From Bacteroidales bacterium (GTDB lineage: Bacteria > Bacteroidota > Bacteroidia > Bacteroidales > WCHB1-69), in contig JAEEUY010000078.1 in the NCBI GenBank assembly GCA_016290715.1, forward strand, positions 1-15,152: a stretch of DNA of 15,152 bases, read 5' to 3'. The notes beneath the pieces are model-generated. The model searched no databases, had not been told where the DNA came from, and worked only from the letters and a program-made list of their open reading frames with translations. Below are positions 1 to 7,343 of this stretch, piece after piece. Numbering within the stretch: position 1 is the stretch's first letter; every line of letters begins with the position of its first letter. Made by a program: the position numbers and the translations under genes.

Positions 1-162
1 AACCTGCCCCAGTGGCAGCACTTGAAGAGGCCCCCATGTCGGCATCTGAACCTGAACCTGAACCAGTATCGGCAGTCGAACCTGAGCCTGTAGAATCTCC
101 CGAACCTGCCCCAGTGGCAGCACTTGAAGAGGAATCCATGCCGGCACCTGAACCCGAAGTTG
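1..162 (+). repeat. 102-base in-frame tandem repeat in the SPOR protein linker (partial)
   Basis: Bases 1-30 recur exactly at 103-132. The next 26 bases (31-56 against 133-158) match at 20 positions, after which the similarity fades. The period of 102 bases is 34 codons, so the frame is kept. The unit encodes a Pro-Ala-Pro-Val-Ala-Ala-Leu-Glu-Glu block followed by Glu-Pro dipeptides. The array starts before the window, so the copy number is unknown. Near-perfect DNA identity suggests recent duplication and possible length variation between strains. Confidence 0.85.
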
Positions 163-695
163 ACGAGGTAGAGAAAGAGGAAAGAAAGAAAAGTTGGATG
201 TGGGTGATCATTATCTTTGTTTTATTGGTTATAGGATGTCTTGCATATCTATTTAAAAACCAGATAATTGAATTGTATAATCGTTACTGCATCCCTCAAA
301 AAGTTTCAGAGGTAGTGGTAGGAGAACCAGTGGGTGTGGAAATGAACGAAGTAGCGGCGACAGATACGACGGTTGTTATGGATACCATGCTGGCGGAGAT
401 GGATCCTGAAGAAGAAACCCCTATCGAAGTTGAACGCCCTCCATTTGATATAAATAACTTACAACATATTGATTTTCAATCTGGTAGGTATTATGTGGTA
501 CATGGAAGCTTCTTGAATGAATCGGATTGTGTGCGTCATATTAAAAATCATCATTTTGCTCAATACGAGCCATTCATCCTGCATCAGTCGGATAAGACCT
601 CGCGTTTGCGTATATGTTTGAAAGTGTTTGGCTCGGAAGGGGAGGCGGAAGCGTTTGCTTCTACTATCAAGGGCGCCTGGGTATTGAGTGAGTAG
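1..695 (+). CDS. SPOR-domain membrane protein with Pro/Glu-rich repeat linker (5' end missing)
   Basis: The reading frame is open from base 3, so the true start lies upstream; the GTG at 12 and ATG at 36 sit inside a repeat and are not credible starts. The visible part begins with a low-complexity linker rich in Pro, Glu, Ala and Val, encoded by a 102-base tandem repeat. A basic stretch (KEERKK) is followed by one membrane helix at about 195-254, then a short spacer and a C-terminal SPOR-like domain at about 477-686. Basic residues before the helix predict a cytoplasmic N-terminus and a periplasmic SPOR domain, which in this family binds septal peptidoglycan lacking stem peptides. Many Bacteroidota proteins with this plan carry HU-like (CCDC81-type) domains at the N-terminus, which may be present upstream; that is inference. 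rlmB follows closely. The stop is TAG at 693-695. Confidence 0.8.
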   Translation, partial: PAPVAALEEAPMSASEPEPEPVSAVEPEPVESPEPAPVAALEEESMPAPEPEVDEVEKEERKKSWMWVIIIFVLLVIGCLAYLFKNQIIELYNRYCIPQKVSEVVVGEPVGVEMNEVAATDTTVVMDTMLAEMDPEEETPIEVERPPFDINNLQHIDFQSGRYYVVHGSFLNESDCVRHIKNHHFAQYEPFILHQSDKTSRLRICLKVFGSEGEAEAFASTIKGAWVLSE

Positions 696-713
696 AAACG
701 TAAAAAAGTGTCA

Positions 714-1472
714 ATGAATCAAGAAAAACAAAATAATCAGGAGTCTATTATTTATGGGATTCGTCCTGTGATGGAAGCTTTAGAGAGCGGAAAGACGATT
801 GACAAGATTTTCCTGCAAAAAGGTTTGAGTGGTACTTTGTTTAAAGAACTGTTTTTTGAGGTTCGCCAGCACAAAGTGCCATTCCAATACGTCCCTGTTG
901 AGAAGTTGAATCGTTTTACGCGGGGGAATCACCAAGGGGTGGTGGCGATGATTTCGGCGATTGAGTACGACGACATTTTCCAGATTGTTCCCTATTTGTA
1001 TGAGCAGGGGCGGACTCCTTTTTTATTGATATTGGACAAGATAACAGATGTGCGGAACATTGGGGCCATTGTGCGCTCGGCTGAGTGCGCGGGGGTGGAT
1101 GCCGTAATTCTTCCATTGAAAGGAGGTGCCCAGTTGAACGAAGATGCCGTGAAAAGCTCTGCAGGTGCCTTGCACAAAGTGCCCATCTGCCGTCACTCCA
1201 ATTTGGTTGAAGTGATTGATTTTCTGCAGGAGTCTGGTATTGAAGTGGTGGGCGTTACGGAAAAGGCATCGCATATATATTACGAGCGGGATTATACCAA
1301 ACCCGTCTGTCTGATTATGGGAAATGAGTATGAGGGAATTGCCTGGGACTATCTGCGCAAATGCAACGGTTCGGTGCGAATCCCTATGGTGGGGACCATT
1401 CGTTCACTCAATGTTTCGGTAGCGACGGGAATTTTGCTTTTTGAAGTTGCGAGGCAGCGTTGGCAAGCGTAA
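714..1472 (+). CDS. rlmB: TrmH-family (SpoU) 23S rRNA (guanosine-2'-O-)-methyltransferase, RlmB-like
   Basis: This 252-residue protein has the usual RlmB length and layout. An N-terminal L30e-like RNA-binding domain (about residues 11-83, with YGIRPVMEAL and GNHQGVVA) precedes a SPOUT knot domain. The three SPOUT motifs are present: motif 1 around 108-121 with Asn115 and Arg121 (N-x-G-A-I-x-R-S-A), motif 2 IMGNEYEGI at 201-209, and motif 3 from IPMVGTIRSLNVS at 223 to about 244, which forms the S-adenosylmethionine pocket. E. coli RlmB methylates the ribose of G2251 in the 23S peptidyl-transferase loop; the same target is inferred here, though other TrmH paralogues share these motifs. I chose ATG 714; an in-frame GTG at 708 would add only two residues. 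It lies 18 bases after the SPOR gene and 3 bases before the first chromate-transporter gene, so the three are probably cotranscribed. Confidence 0.88.
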   Translation: MNQEKQNNQESIIYGIRPVMEALESGKTIDKIFLQKGLSGTLFKELFFEVRQHKVPFQYVPVEKLNRFTRGNHQGVVAMISAIEYDDIFQIVPYLYEQGRTPFLLILDKITDVRNIGAIVRSAECAGVDAVILPLKGGAQLNEDAVKSSAGALHKVPICRHSNLVEVIDFLQESGIEVVGVTEKASHIYYERDYTKPVCLIMGNEYEGIAWDYLRKCNGSVRIPMVGTIRSLNVSVATGILLFEVARQRWQA

Positions 1473-1475
1473 TCT

Positions 1476-2030
1476 ATGAAAATACCATATTTCCAGCTTT
1501 TTTGGTCATTTTTTAAAATAGGAACCTTCACTATAGGCGGAGGTTATGCCATGATTCCATTGATGGAAAAGGAGTTGGTGGATCGTAGAGGTTGGCTGGC
1601 GAAAACGGATTTTCTGGATATATTATCTTTGTCGCAAGCGTTGCCAGGGGTATTTGCTGTGAATATGGCTACCAATATTGGGTATCGTCTGCGGGGTTTC
1701 CGGGGTGCAGTGGTGTCGGTTATGGGAAATATTGCAGTCCCGATTCTCATCATATTGTTATTGGCAACAGGTTTCCGCTACTGGAAAGAAAATATATGGG
1801 TGGAACGTTGTTTTAAAGGCATACGTCCTGCAGTGGTTGCTTTGATTGCCGCACCGGTTTTCAAATTGTCAAAAACTGCTCAAATATCATGGAAGAATGC
1901 ATGGATTCCAGTTGTTTCAGCATTATTGATTTATATGTGGGGTGTTTCTCCTGTTTGGATAATTGTTGTAGCGATAGTGTGTGGTTACATTTATGGTTGT
2001 TTGCAGGATAGAAAGGAGGTGGAAGAATGA
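1476..2030 (+). CDS. Chromate transporter family protein, N-terminal-type half (short CHR)
   Basis: A 184-residue membrane protein of the CHR (ChrA) superfamily, about half the size of full-length ChrA. Family signatures are clear: FKIGTFTIGGGYAMIPLM at 13-30, a following Glu-Leu-Val-(Asp/Glu) segment, and SQALPGVFAVNMATNIGY at 53-70, then several hydrophobic helices to the C-terminus. Full-length ChrA exports chromate across the inner membrane; short CHR proteins occur in pairs thought to work as heteromers. The stop overlaps the start of the second half by ATGA, so translation is probably coupled. This copy reads PGV where the partner reads PGP. The true substrate in an anaerobe is unknown, and chromate is only the family name. 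Confidence 0.9.
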   Translation: MKIPYFQLFWSFFKIGTFTIGGGYAMIPLMEKELVDRRGWLAKTDFLDILSLSQALPGVFAVNMATNIGYRLRGFRGAVVSVMGNIAVPILIILLLATGFRYWKENIWVERCFKGIRPAVVALIAAPVFKLSKTAQISWKNAWIPVVSALLIYMWGVSPVWIIVVAIVCGYIYGCLQDRKEVEE

Positions 2031-2599
2031 TTTTTTGGAAACTTTTTTATACGTTTTGTAAGATAGGAATTGTTTGTTTTGGCGGAGGTTATTCTATGAT
2101 TGCGCTTATTCAGCACGAAGTGGTGGAGGAAAATGCCTGGCTGACGGCGCAAGAGTTTACGGATATTGTTGCTACGAGTCAGATGACTCCTGGACCGGTG
2201 GGTATCAATGTGGCGACCTATTCCGGTTATACGGTGGCGGTGAATGCCGGTTATGCGGAGTGGGTGGGCATTGCAAGTGCGATACTTGCCTCTTTTGCGG
2301 TAATCTTGCTACCGTTTGTTTTAATGATGATTATCAGTAGATTTTTTTTGAAATACAGAGCCAACAGCAAGGTAACAAGTGTTATCGGCCTATTGCGATT
2401 GGTTGTGGTGGGGTTGATTGCGGCGGCGGCATTGGTACTCATCACGCCGGAAAATTTTGGCAATTGGTCGGTAGAGAATCGTCAATTATGGATAAGTGTT
2501 GTTATTTGTCTGACCGTTTTTATTGCCTCCTTGAAATTCAAGTTGAGTCCCATTTTGCTGATTTTGTTGAGTGGGGTAGTGGGGGCTGTTCTGTATTAG
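2027..2599 (+). CDS. Chromate transporter family protein, partner half (short CHR)
   Basis: A 190-residue paralogue of the preceding protein. It has the same landmarks: FCKIGIVCFGGGYSMIALIQ near the N-terminus (about 10-29) and SQMTPGPVGINVATYSGY at 51-68, with the canonical Pro-Gly-Pro. Four or five further hydrophobic segments run to the C-terminus. The ATG lies within the ATGA overlap with the upstream half, indicating translational coupling and a heteromeric transporter. Divergence between the halves is high, so the duplication is old. The gene ends 26 bases before the convergent glycosyltransferase; I see no hairpin terminator in that gap. Confidence 0.9.
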   Translation: MIFWKLFYTFCKIGIVCFGGGYSMIALIQHEVVEENAWLTAQEFTDIVATSQMTPGPVGINVATYSGYTVAVNAGYAEWVGIASAILASFAVILLPFVLMMIISRFFLKYRANSKVTSVIGLLRLVVVGLIAAAALVLITPENFGNWSVENRQLWISVVICLTVFIASLKFKLSPILLILLSGVVGAVLY

Positions 2600-2625
2600 C
2601 TGGAAGTTTTTGGGAGAGGGGAACA

Positions 2626-3411
2626 TCACCAGACATTGTCAAAATTTTCAGCTTTCAATACTTGTGGATCCCTTTGATATTCAAGAAGTTTGGCATATTT
2701 CATATAGCTGTTGCAGGCAATGGCTAAGGAAAGAGTAAAGCCATCCACGCCACCCAAAATGCCTCCGCGAAAGAGGTAATTGCTGAAAAATGCTGCGGTT
2801 CCGTGTAGGAAGGGTGTAAATGCATGGGCTTTCTTGCCTTGCAAGTATAGGATTTTTGCTCCTCTGGTACTATAATTCCGTGCTGGTTTGGAGAAAAGTT
2901 CTCCACAGTTCTTATAACGATAATGAATGAGATCCGCTTTAATTTTCAATGTGTTAACCATAGGCACGAAGGCATGTTGTTTTACATCGCGGAAACGCAG
3001 TTTGTCGTGCCGGTATATGCGTACAAGATAATCCGGATACCAGTCGCAGCATTTGATCCACCGGCTGCCAATATAGTTGCGGCGGCGCACGGCAAAGCCA
3101 TCGTAGGGAGTGTTTTCAAAATCGGTTTGCTGTATCCATGTTACAAGTTCATCGCTTAAGCGTTCGTCAGCATCAATACTGATGACCCATAGATTGGTAA
3201 CGTATTGTAGCGAAACATTTTTTTGTATGCCGTCTCCAAGGTAGCTCTGCAAATATACTTTGGCCCCCAAATCACGTGCAATCTCAACGGTTCTGTCTGT
3301 ACTGTTGGAGTCAACGACAATTACTTCATTGCAAACTCTTTGCAAGGATTTTATAGCTTCAGCGATATTGTTTTCCTCGTTGAGTGTCGTAATAATTCCA
3401 CTGATATTCAT
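2626..3411 (-). CDS. Glycosyltransferase family 2, WaaE/LgtF-like
   Basis: A 261-residue GT-A glycosyltransferase. The N-terminus has the GT2 nucleotide-sugar-binding pattern: TLNEE at 9-13, VVDSNSTD at 32-39, and the metal-binding Asp-Ala-Asp at 80-82 inside IDADE. Middle residues CCDWYPDYLVRIYR (121-134) and the Phe/Gly-rich segment near the C-terminus (about 205-230) are typical of the WaaE/KdtX/LgtF branch, which adds a hexose, usually glucose, to the inner core heptose of lipopolysaccharide at the cytoplasmic face of the membrane. The acceptor and sugar here are inferred only, and a capsule or glycoprotein role is possible. It lies downstream of gyrA on the same strand but behind a strong terminator hairpin, and converges with the chromate-transporter pair. 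No exact -7 box is visible in the 43 bases between the hairpin and the ATG. Confidence 0.85.
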   Translation of the reverse strand: MNISGIITTLNEENNIAEAIKSLQRVCNEVIVVDSNSTDRTVEIARDLGAKVYLQSYLGDGIQKNVSLQYVTNLWVISIDADERLSDELVTWIQQTDFENTPYDGFAVRRRNYIGSRWIKCCDWYPDYLVRIYRHDKLRFRDVKQHAFVPMVNTLKIKADLIHYRYKNCGELFSKPARNYSTRGAKILYLQGKKAHAFTPFLHGTAAFFSNYLFRGGILGGVDGFTLSLAIACNSYMKYAKLLEYQRDPQVLKAENFDNVW

Positions 3412-3440
3412 GAATTATATTTTAAAGACGAAAAATGATG

Positions 3441-3486
3441 TTGGATATAAAAATCGAAAGGTCTTTGTTTGAGCAAAGACCTTTCG
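3441..3486 (-). terminator. Rho-independent terminator of gyrA
   Basis: A perfect 13-bp inverted repeat (arms 3455-3467 and 3474-3486, arm sequence CGAAAGGTCTTTG or its complement) encloses a 6-base loop. Read on the minus strand, the stem begins 6 bases after the gyrA stop codon and is followed at once by ATTTTTATATCC, a T-rich tract. The stem plus U tract is a classical intrinsic terminator. It separates gyrA from the glycosyltransferase gene. Confidence 0.9.
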
Positions 3487-3492
3487 GATAGG

Positions 3493-6045
3493 TTACTCAT
3501 TGGTTGGGGCTGATGAAGTGTCGTTTTCTATATTCTCGTCATTCGTAATCATCTCTTCTTCATCTTCTTGTTTCGGCACTTGCGCCACGGCGGCGATGGA
3601 ATCATTGTCTTTTAAATTGATTAGTCGAACGCCTTGGGTGTTGCGCCCCATTACGCGCAACTGGTCGATGTGCATGCGGATGGCGATACCGGAACGGTTG
3701 ATGATCATCAAATCATCCTCATCGGTAACTTTCTTGAGAGCGACCAAACCACCTGTTTTATCGGTGATATTGATGGTCTTAACCCCTTTGCCGCCTCTGT
3801 TGGTGATTCTATAGTCGTTGAGCCATGAGCGTTTTCCGTAGCCTTTTTCGGAAACCACCATCACGTTCGCTTCCGCATTATCCAGACAGATCATGCCTAC
3901 TACAAAGTCATCTTTGTCTGCTAATGTGATACCACGGACACCGGAGGCATTTCTGCCTACCGGACGAACCGTTTGCTCATTGAAACGTACGGCTTTTCCT
4001 GAATGCAGTGCCATCATGATCTCGTTGCTTCCATTGGTGAGTTGTGCTTCCAACAAGTGGTCATCTTCCCGAACAATGATAGCATTGATACCATTGGTAC
4101 GCGGACGAGAGTATGCTTCAAGAGAGGTCTTCTTGATGATACCCTTTTCTGTACATAAGATGATATAATTATTTTCAATGAATTCCTTGTCTGTCAAGTC
4201 TTTAATATTGATAACCGCTTTAATCTTATCGTCTCCCTCAATGTTGATGAGATTCGGGATGGCCCGACCTTTGGAGGTCTTGTTCCCTTCTGGAATCTCA
4301 AATACGCGAAGCCAGAAGCAACGGCCTTTTTCCGTAAAGAACAACAGGTAGTTGTGGTTGGTGGCAATGTAAAGTTGTTCGATGAAGTCATCATCGCGCG
4401 AACCGCTGGCTTTCGAACCTTTTCCACCTCTGTTTTGTGCTTTGTATTCGGAAAGGGAGGTGCGTTTGATATAGCCGAGATGAGAAATGGTGATCACCAC
4501 TTCGGTGTCGGCAATGGTATCTTCGATTCTAAATTCTGATGCGGAGAGTTCGATGTGGGAACGCCGTTCGTCTCCATATTTTTGTTTCAGTTCGGTTAAC
4601 TCATCTTTGATGATTTGCATTTGCAGAGAGATATCTGCCAATACTTTTGTGAGGTAGTCGATTTGTTTTGCGAGTTCATCGTACTCGTTTTGGAGCTTTT
4701 CTCTTTCCAATCCTGTCAGACGGCGAAGTTGCATATCAACGATGGCGCGTGCCTGGATTTCAGAAAATGCCCATTGGCTCATTAATCCGTTGATGGCATC
4801 ATTGGGAGTACGGGAAGATTTGATGAGGGCAATAATTTCATCAATGATGTCAAGTGCTTTTAAATAGCCTTCCACCAAATGCATGCGCTCTTGCGCTTTT
4901 TTGAGTTCGAATTGGCAGCGGCGAACAACCACTTCGTGGCGGTGTTTCACGTAATTTTCAATCAAATCTTTCAGATTCAGCGTCATTGGACGGCCATTGA
5001 CCAGAGCCACATTGTTGATGCTGAATGAGGATTGCAAAGCGGTGTATTGGTACAATTTATTGAGCACCACATTCGGTATGGCTTCTTTTTTCAGATCATA
5101 AACGATACGGGTGCCGTTTCTTTTGTTGGTAAGGTTCTCTATATTGGCGATGCCGTCAATTTTACCTTCTTTTACAAGTTCAACTGTACGTTGGATCATT
5201 TCAGACGGATTGACCATATACGGAAGAGAGGTTACTACCAGTTTGGATTTGCCGTTTTCTTCCTCAATATTCACATTGGCGCGCATGACGAGACGTCCGC
5301 GTCCCGTTTCAAAAGCGTTTTTAACGCCCTCATAACCATAGATAGTGCAGCCGGTTGGGAAGTCTGGAGCCTTAATATATTGCATCAATTCGGGGATGGT
5401 AATCTCATTATTGTCGATGTAGGCAATGATACCATCGCACACTTCATTCAAATTATGTGGAGCCATATTAGTGGCCATGCCGACGGCGATGCCGGAAGAG
5501 CCGTTTACCAACAATCCGGGCATTTTGGCGGGGAGCACAACAGGTTCCTGTAAAGAGTCATCAAAGTTGTTGCGAAAATCCACGGTGTCTTTTTGGATAT
5601 CGTCAAGCATCTCTTCGGTGATTTTACGGAGACGCGCTTCGGTATAACGCATGGCGGCAGGACTGTCGCCATCCACAGAGCCGAAGTTACCTTGTCCATC
5701 TACAAAAGGGTAGCGGAGCGACCACTCTTGTGCCATACGTACCATGGCATCATATACAGCGGTGTCTCCGTGGGGGTGGTACTTACCAAGCACTTCCCCT
5801 ACAATTCTTGCTGATTTCTTAAAAGGTTTCCCTGCTACAATTCCCATATCCCACATGGCATACAGAATACGCCGGTGAACAGGTTTCAACCCGTCGCGGA
5901 CATCTGGCAGGGCTCGTGCAACAATAACCGACATAGAATAATCTATGTACGCCGTTTTCATTTGATTCTCAATGTTCACTTGAACGATTTTTCCGTGGTT
6001 ATGCTCTTCCACAGGCTCTATCGTTTTGTTTTCTTCTTCTGCCAT
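3493..6045 (-). CDS. gyrA: DNA gyrase subunit A
   Basis: An 850-residue type IIA topoisomerase A subunit that, with GyrB, introduces negative supercoils. The winged-helix breakage-reunion domain shows the catalytic tyrosine (Tyr134 in AAMRYTEARL), the quinolone-pocket helix KYHPHGDTAVYD (88-99) and DGQGNFGSVDGD. Coiled-coil and tower regions follow, then the C-terminal beta-pinwheel. The GyrA box QNRGGKG at 537-543 marks this as gyrase rather than topoisomerase IV; a related TNRGGKG occurs at 748-754 in a later blade. The last 25 or so residues are acidic, as in many GyrA tails. Residues matching E. coli Ser83 and Asp87 are Thr95 and Asp99. The start MAEEENKT fits, with a promoter-like region just upstream and a terminator just downstream, so it appears monocistronic. 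Confidence 0.97.
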   Translation of the reverse strand: MAEEENKTIEPVEEHNHGKIVQVNIENQMKTAYIDYSMSVIVARALPDVRDGLKPVHRRILYAMWDMGIVAGKPFKKSARIVGEVLGKYHPHGDTAVYDAMVRMAQEWSLRYPFVDGQGNFGSVDGDSPAAMRYTEARLRKITEEMLDDIQKDTVDFRNNFDDSLQEPVVLPAKMPGLLVNGSSGIAVGMATNMAPHNLNEVCDGIIAYIDNNEITIPELMQYIKAPDFPTGCTIYGYEGVKNAFETGRGRLVMRANVNIEEENGKSKLVVTSLPYMVNPSEMIQRTVELVKEGKIDGIANIENLTNKRNGTRIVYDLKKEAIPNVVLNKLYQYTALQSSFSINNVALVNGRPMTLNLKDLIENYVKHRHEVVVRRCQFELKKAQERMHLVEGYLKALDIIDEIIALIKSSRTPNDAINGLMSQWAFSEIQARAIVDMQLRRLTGLEREKLQNEYDELAKQIDYLTKVLADISLQMQIIKDELTELKQKYGDERRSHIELSASEFRIEDTIADTEVVITISHLGYIKRTSLSEYKAQNRGGKGSKASGSRDDDFIEQLYIATNHNYLLFFTEKGRCFWLRVFEIPEGNKTSKGRAIPNLINIEGDDKIKAVINIKDLTDKEFIENNYIILCTEKGIIKKTSLEAYSRPRTNGINAIIVREDDHLLEAQLTNGSNEIMMALHSGKAVRFNEQTVRPVGRNASGVRGITLADKDDFVVGMICLDNAEANVMVVSEKGYGKRSWLNDYRITNRGGKGVKTINITDKTGGLVALKKVTDEDDLMIINRSGIAIRMHIDQLRVMGRNTQGVRLINLKDNDSIAAVAQVPKQEDEEEMITNDENIENDTSSAPTNE

Positions 6046-6079
6046 AAAGTGTCTATTTTAAATGTTATTTTTTTTGCAA

Positions 6080-6107
6080 TTTTTATCGTGCAAAATTACG
6101 ATAAAAA
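6080..6107 (-). promoter_or_regulatory. gyrA promoter -7 box inside a perfect inverted repeat
   Basis: On the minus strand the sequence TAATTTTG (6098 down to 6091) is an exact match to the Bacteroidota -7 element TAnnTTTG, followed by CA as is common. It is bracketed by a perfect 9-bp inverted repeat (TTTTTATCG at 6080-6088 and CGATAAAAA at 6099-6107), so the box fills the 10-base loop. It lies 46 bases before the gyrA ATG, giving an expected leader of roughly 40 bases. I see no good -33 TTTG at the normal spacing. The dyad could be an operator; that is inference. Confidence 0.6.
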
Positions 6108-6229
6108 TCGATAGAGTGCATTTTTATTGCAAATTTTTAATTATTTTTTTTTGCTGATACCCTGCCGAAAAATAGTGGTGCGTTTGAATTTGGGCAAATT
6201 TGGCGCTAAATGTCGAGAAGAGAGACTGT

Positions 6230-7204
6230 TTATAATATCTGAAGAAGGATATAGGCAGCCCCTGATAAGGTAAGCACTATTTCGTTGGCGAGATTGAATC
6301 GTGTGCTTTCTTGCAAGGTAGAAAAATAAATGATGAACGGAATCATCGTATATTGAAATGATTGAGGAAATGCCAAATTAGTGGTTATTGACATTAAGAT
6401 AGTGATAATGAATAAAATATGTAGGGTAATTAAACTTTTTCTTATCACTATCAGTTTGCTGTCGAAAGAGATTTTAATTTTAACGATGATATATAAGACA
6501 AGTAAAAACAAAGTAACCAATGAGACGGTTTCTATGAGGTTGAGACGCACTTGGGTGAACAAAGGGAAAATGGATTTGATGAGCTGAAAGCTCCCCCAAT
6601 AGTCAACAATATCTCCTGCAAAGAAATGATATGCAAATACATAAACATAGGTGAAAAGGTACCCGCAGAGAAGCACCAGGATATTTTTGAATGTTTTGGA
6701 ACTAAATATAATCAACGTGGCAATAACATATATGGTTAGGAAGGTGGCAGTGAAATCATATAAAGAGGCGATGCCGATGGCAATTCCGGAAAGAAGAGCC
6801 CTGTTCTGATAGGTGCTGTTAAGTTTGTTTTGATTGATGATGAGCAGAAAAATAATGATAAGATTGACAATAAAAGCAGGGGTGAGAGATGAGAGATAAC
6901 GACTTGTAAAAGATAATAATAATATCCAGAAAATGGGGAAAAATATGTTTTCTTCAGCATAATTACTTCTCTTGTAATAGATGAATAGCAAAAGAATTTG
7001 CAGAATAAAAAGAAATATGGCGCTGACGGTAAATAGGGGGGAGTGAGGTAAAAATACTTTGGCAAGTGATTGTGTGTAAGGTTGTTGGATAAAATTGGGC
7101 GTGAAAGTTACGGGAATATTCCACAATTCAACCCCCATGCAAACAAGGAGTATTGTGCAGGCGAGAAGCAGTAAAATATTATACTTTTGCAGGAAATGAA
7201 ACAT
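6230..7204 (-). CDS. Polytopic inner-membrane protein of unknown function (DUF6427-like)
   Basis: I do not recognise a function. The 324-residue protein is almost wholly hydrophobic, with roughly nine or ten predicted membrane helices, short loops rich in Asn, Lys, Ser and Tyr, and no soluble domain or catalytic motif that I can see. Size and pattern resemble the Bacteroidota membrane family DUF6427, but this is a loose recollection-based match. The frame is open back to an ATG at 7297, which would add 31 residues (QKYYFFWGYT...). I chose ATG 7204 because an exact -7 box lies at 7229-7222, only about 18 bases upstream, and because the longer form would run across the opposite promoter. It is followed by gyrA on the same strand after 184 bases. 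It diverges from the 7344 gene. Confidence 0.65.
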   Translation of the reverse strand: MFHFLQKYNILLLLACTILLVCMGVELWNIPVTFTPNFIQQPYTQSLAKVFLPHSPLFTVSAIFLFILQILLLFIYYKRSNYAEENIFFPIFWILLLSFTSRYLSSLTPAFIVNLIIIFLLIINQNKLNSTYQNRALLSGIAIGIASLYDFTATFLTIYVIATLIIFSSKTFKNILVLLCGYLFTYVYVFAYHFFAGDIVDYWGSFQLIKSIFPLFTQVRLNLIETVSLVTLFLLVLYIIVKIKISFDSKLIVIRKSLITLHILFIITILMSITTNLAFPQSFQYTMIPFIIYFSTLQESTRFNLANEIVLTLSGAAYILLQIL

Positions 7205-7221
7205 ACCTCTAATTTGAGCGA

Positions 7222-7229
7222 CAAAATTA
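7222..7229 (-). promoter_or_regulatory. -7 promoter box for the 7204 membrane-protein gene
   Basis: Read on the minus strand this is TAATTTTG, an exact TAnnTTTG match. It would place transcription start near 7217 and leave a leader of about a dozen bases before ATG 7204. A -33 element at the usual spacing is not evident. The position decides the start codon chosen for that gene. Confidence 0.55.
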
Positions 7230-7261
7230 CAATAATTTTTTTTCAAAAAACTTGCAAAAAG

Positions 7262-7294
7262 TTGAGTATAACCCCAAAAAAAATAGTATTTTTG
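7262..7294 (+). promoter_or_regulatory. Promoter for the 7344 gene cluster (-33 TTG, -7 TATTTTTG)
   Basis: TATTTTTG at 7287-7294 matches the Bacteroidota -7 consensus TAnnTTTG exactly and is followed by CA. A TTG at 7262-7264 lies 22 bases upstream, slightly longer than the usual 19-21 spacing. The predicted leader to ATG 7344 is about 40 bases. Together with the opposite box at 7222-7229 this makes a compact divergent promoter region. Confidence 0.6.
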
Positions 7295-7343
7295 CAAATT
7301 GTTTTTAGAATTTCAAATTTATATCAACTAAAAGAACATTTAT

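Noticed and set aside
1..162. CRISPR array or mobile-element end
   Set aside because: The repeat is in frame within a coding region and there are no unique spacers, terminal inverted repeats or transposase.
5032..5553. Open frame of 173 codons on the plus strand inside gyrA
   Set aside because: Antisense to conserved gyrA coding sequence, with no recognisable motif and no promoter-like box.
6046..6229. Possible small RNA or riboswitch upstream of gyrA
   Set aside because: Only AT-rich sequence with a promoter-like box and one short dyad is visible; there is no conserved structured element I recognise.
7205..7297. N-terminal extension of the polytopic membrane protein from ATG 7297
   Set aside because: It would cross the plus-strand promoter and lie upstream of the minus-strand -7 box; the segment is AT-rich intergenic-type sequence.
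6074..7297. Recurrent TTGCAA palindromes (6074-6079, 6127-6132, 7252-7257, 7292-7297) as a regulator site
   Set aside because: Such hexamers are expected in AT-rich intergenic DNA, and one overlaps the TTTGCA end of a -7 box, so a separate operator is not supported.
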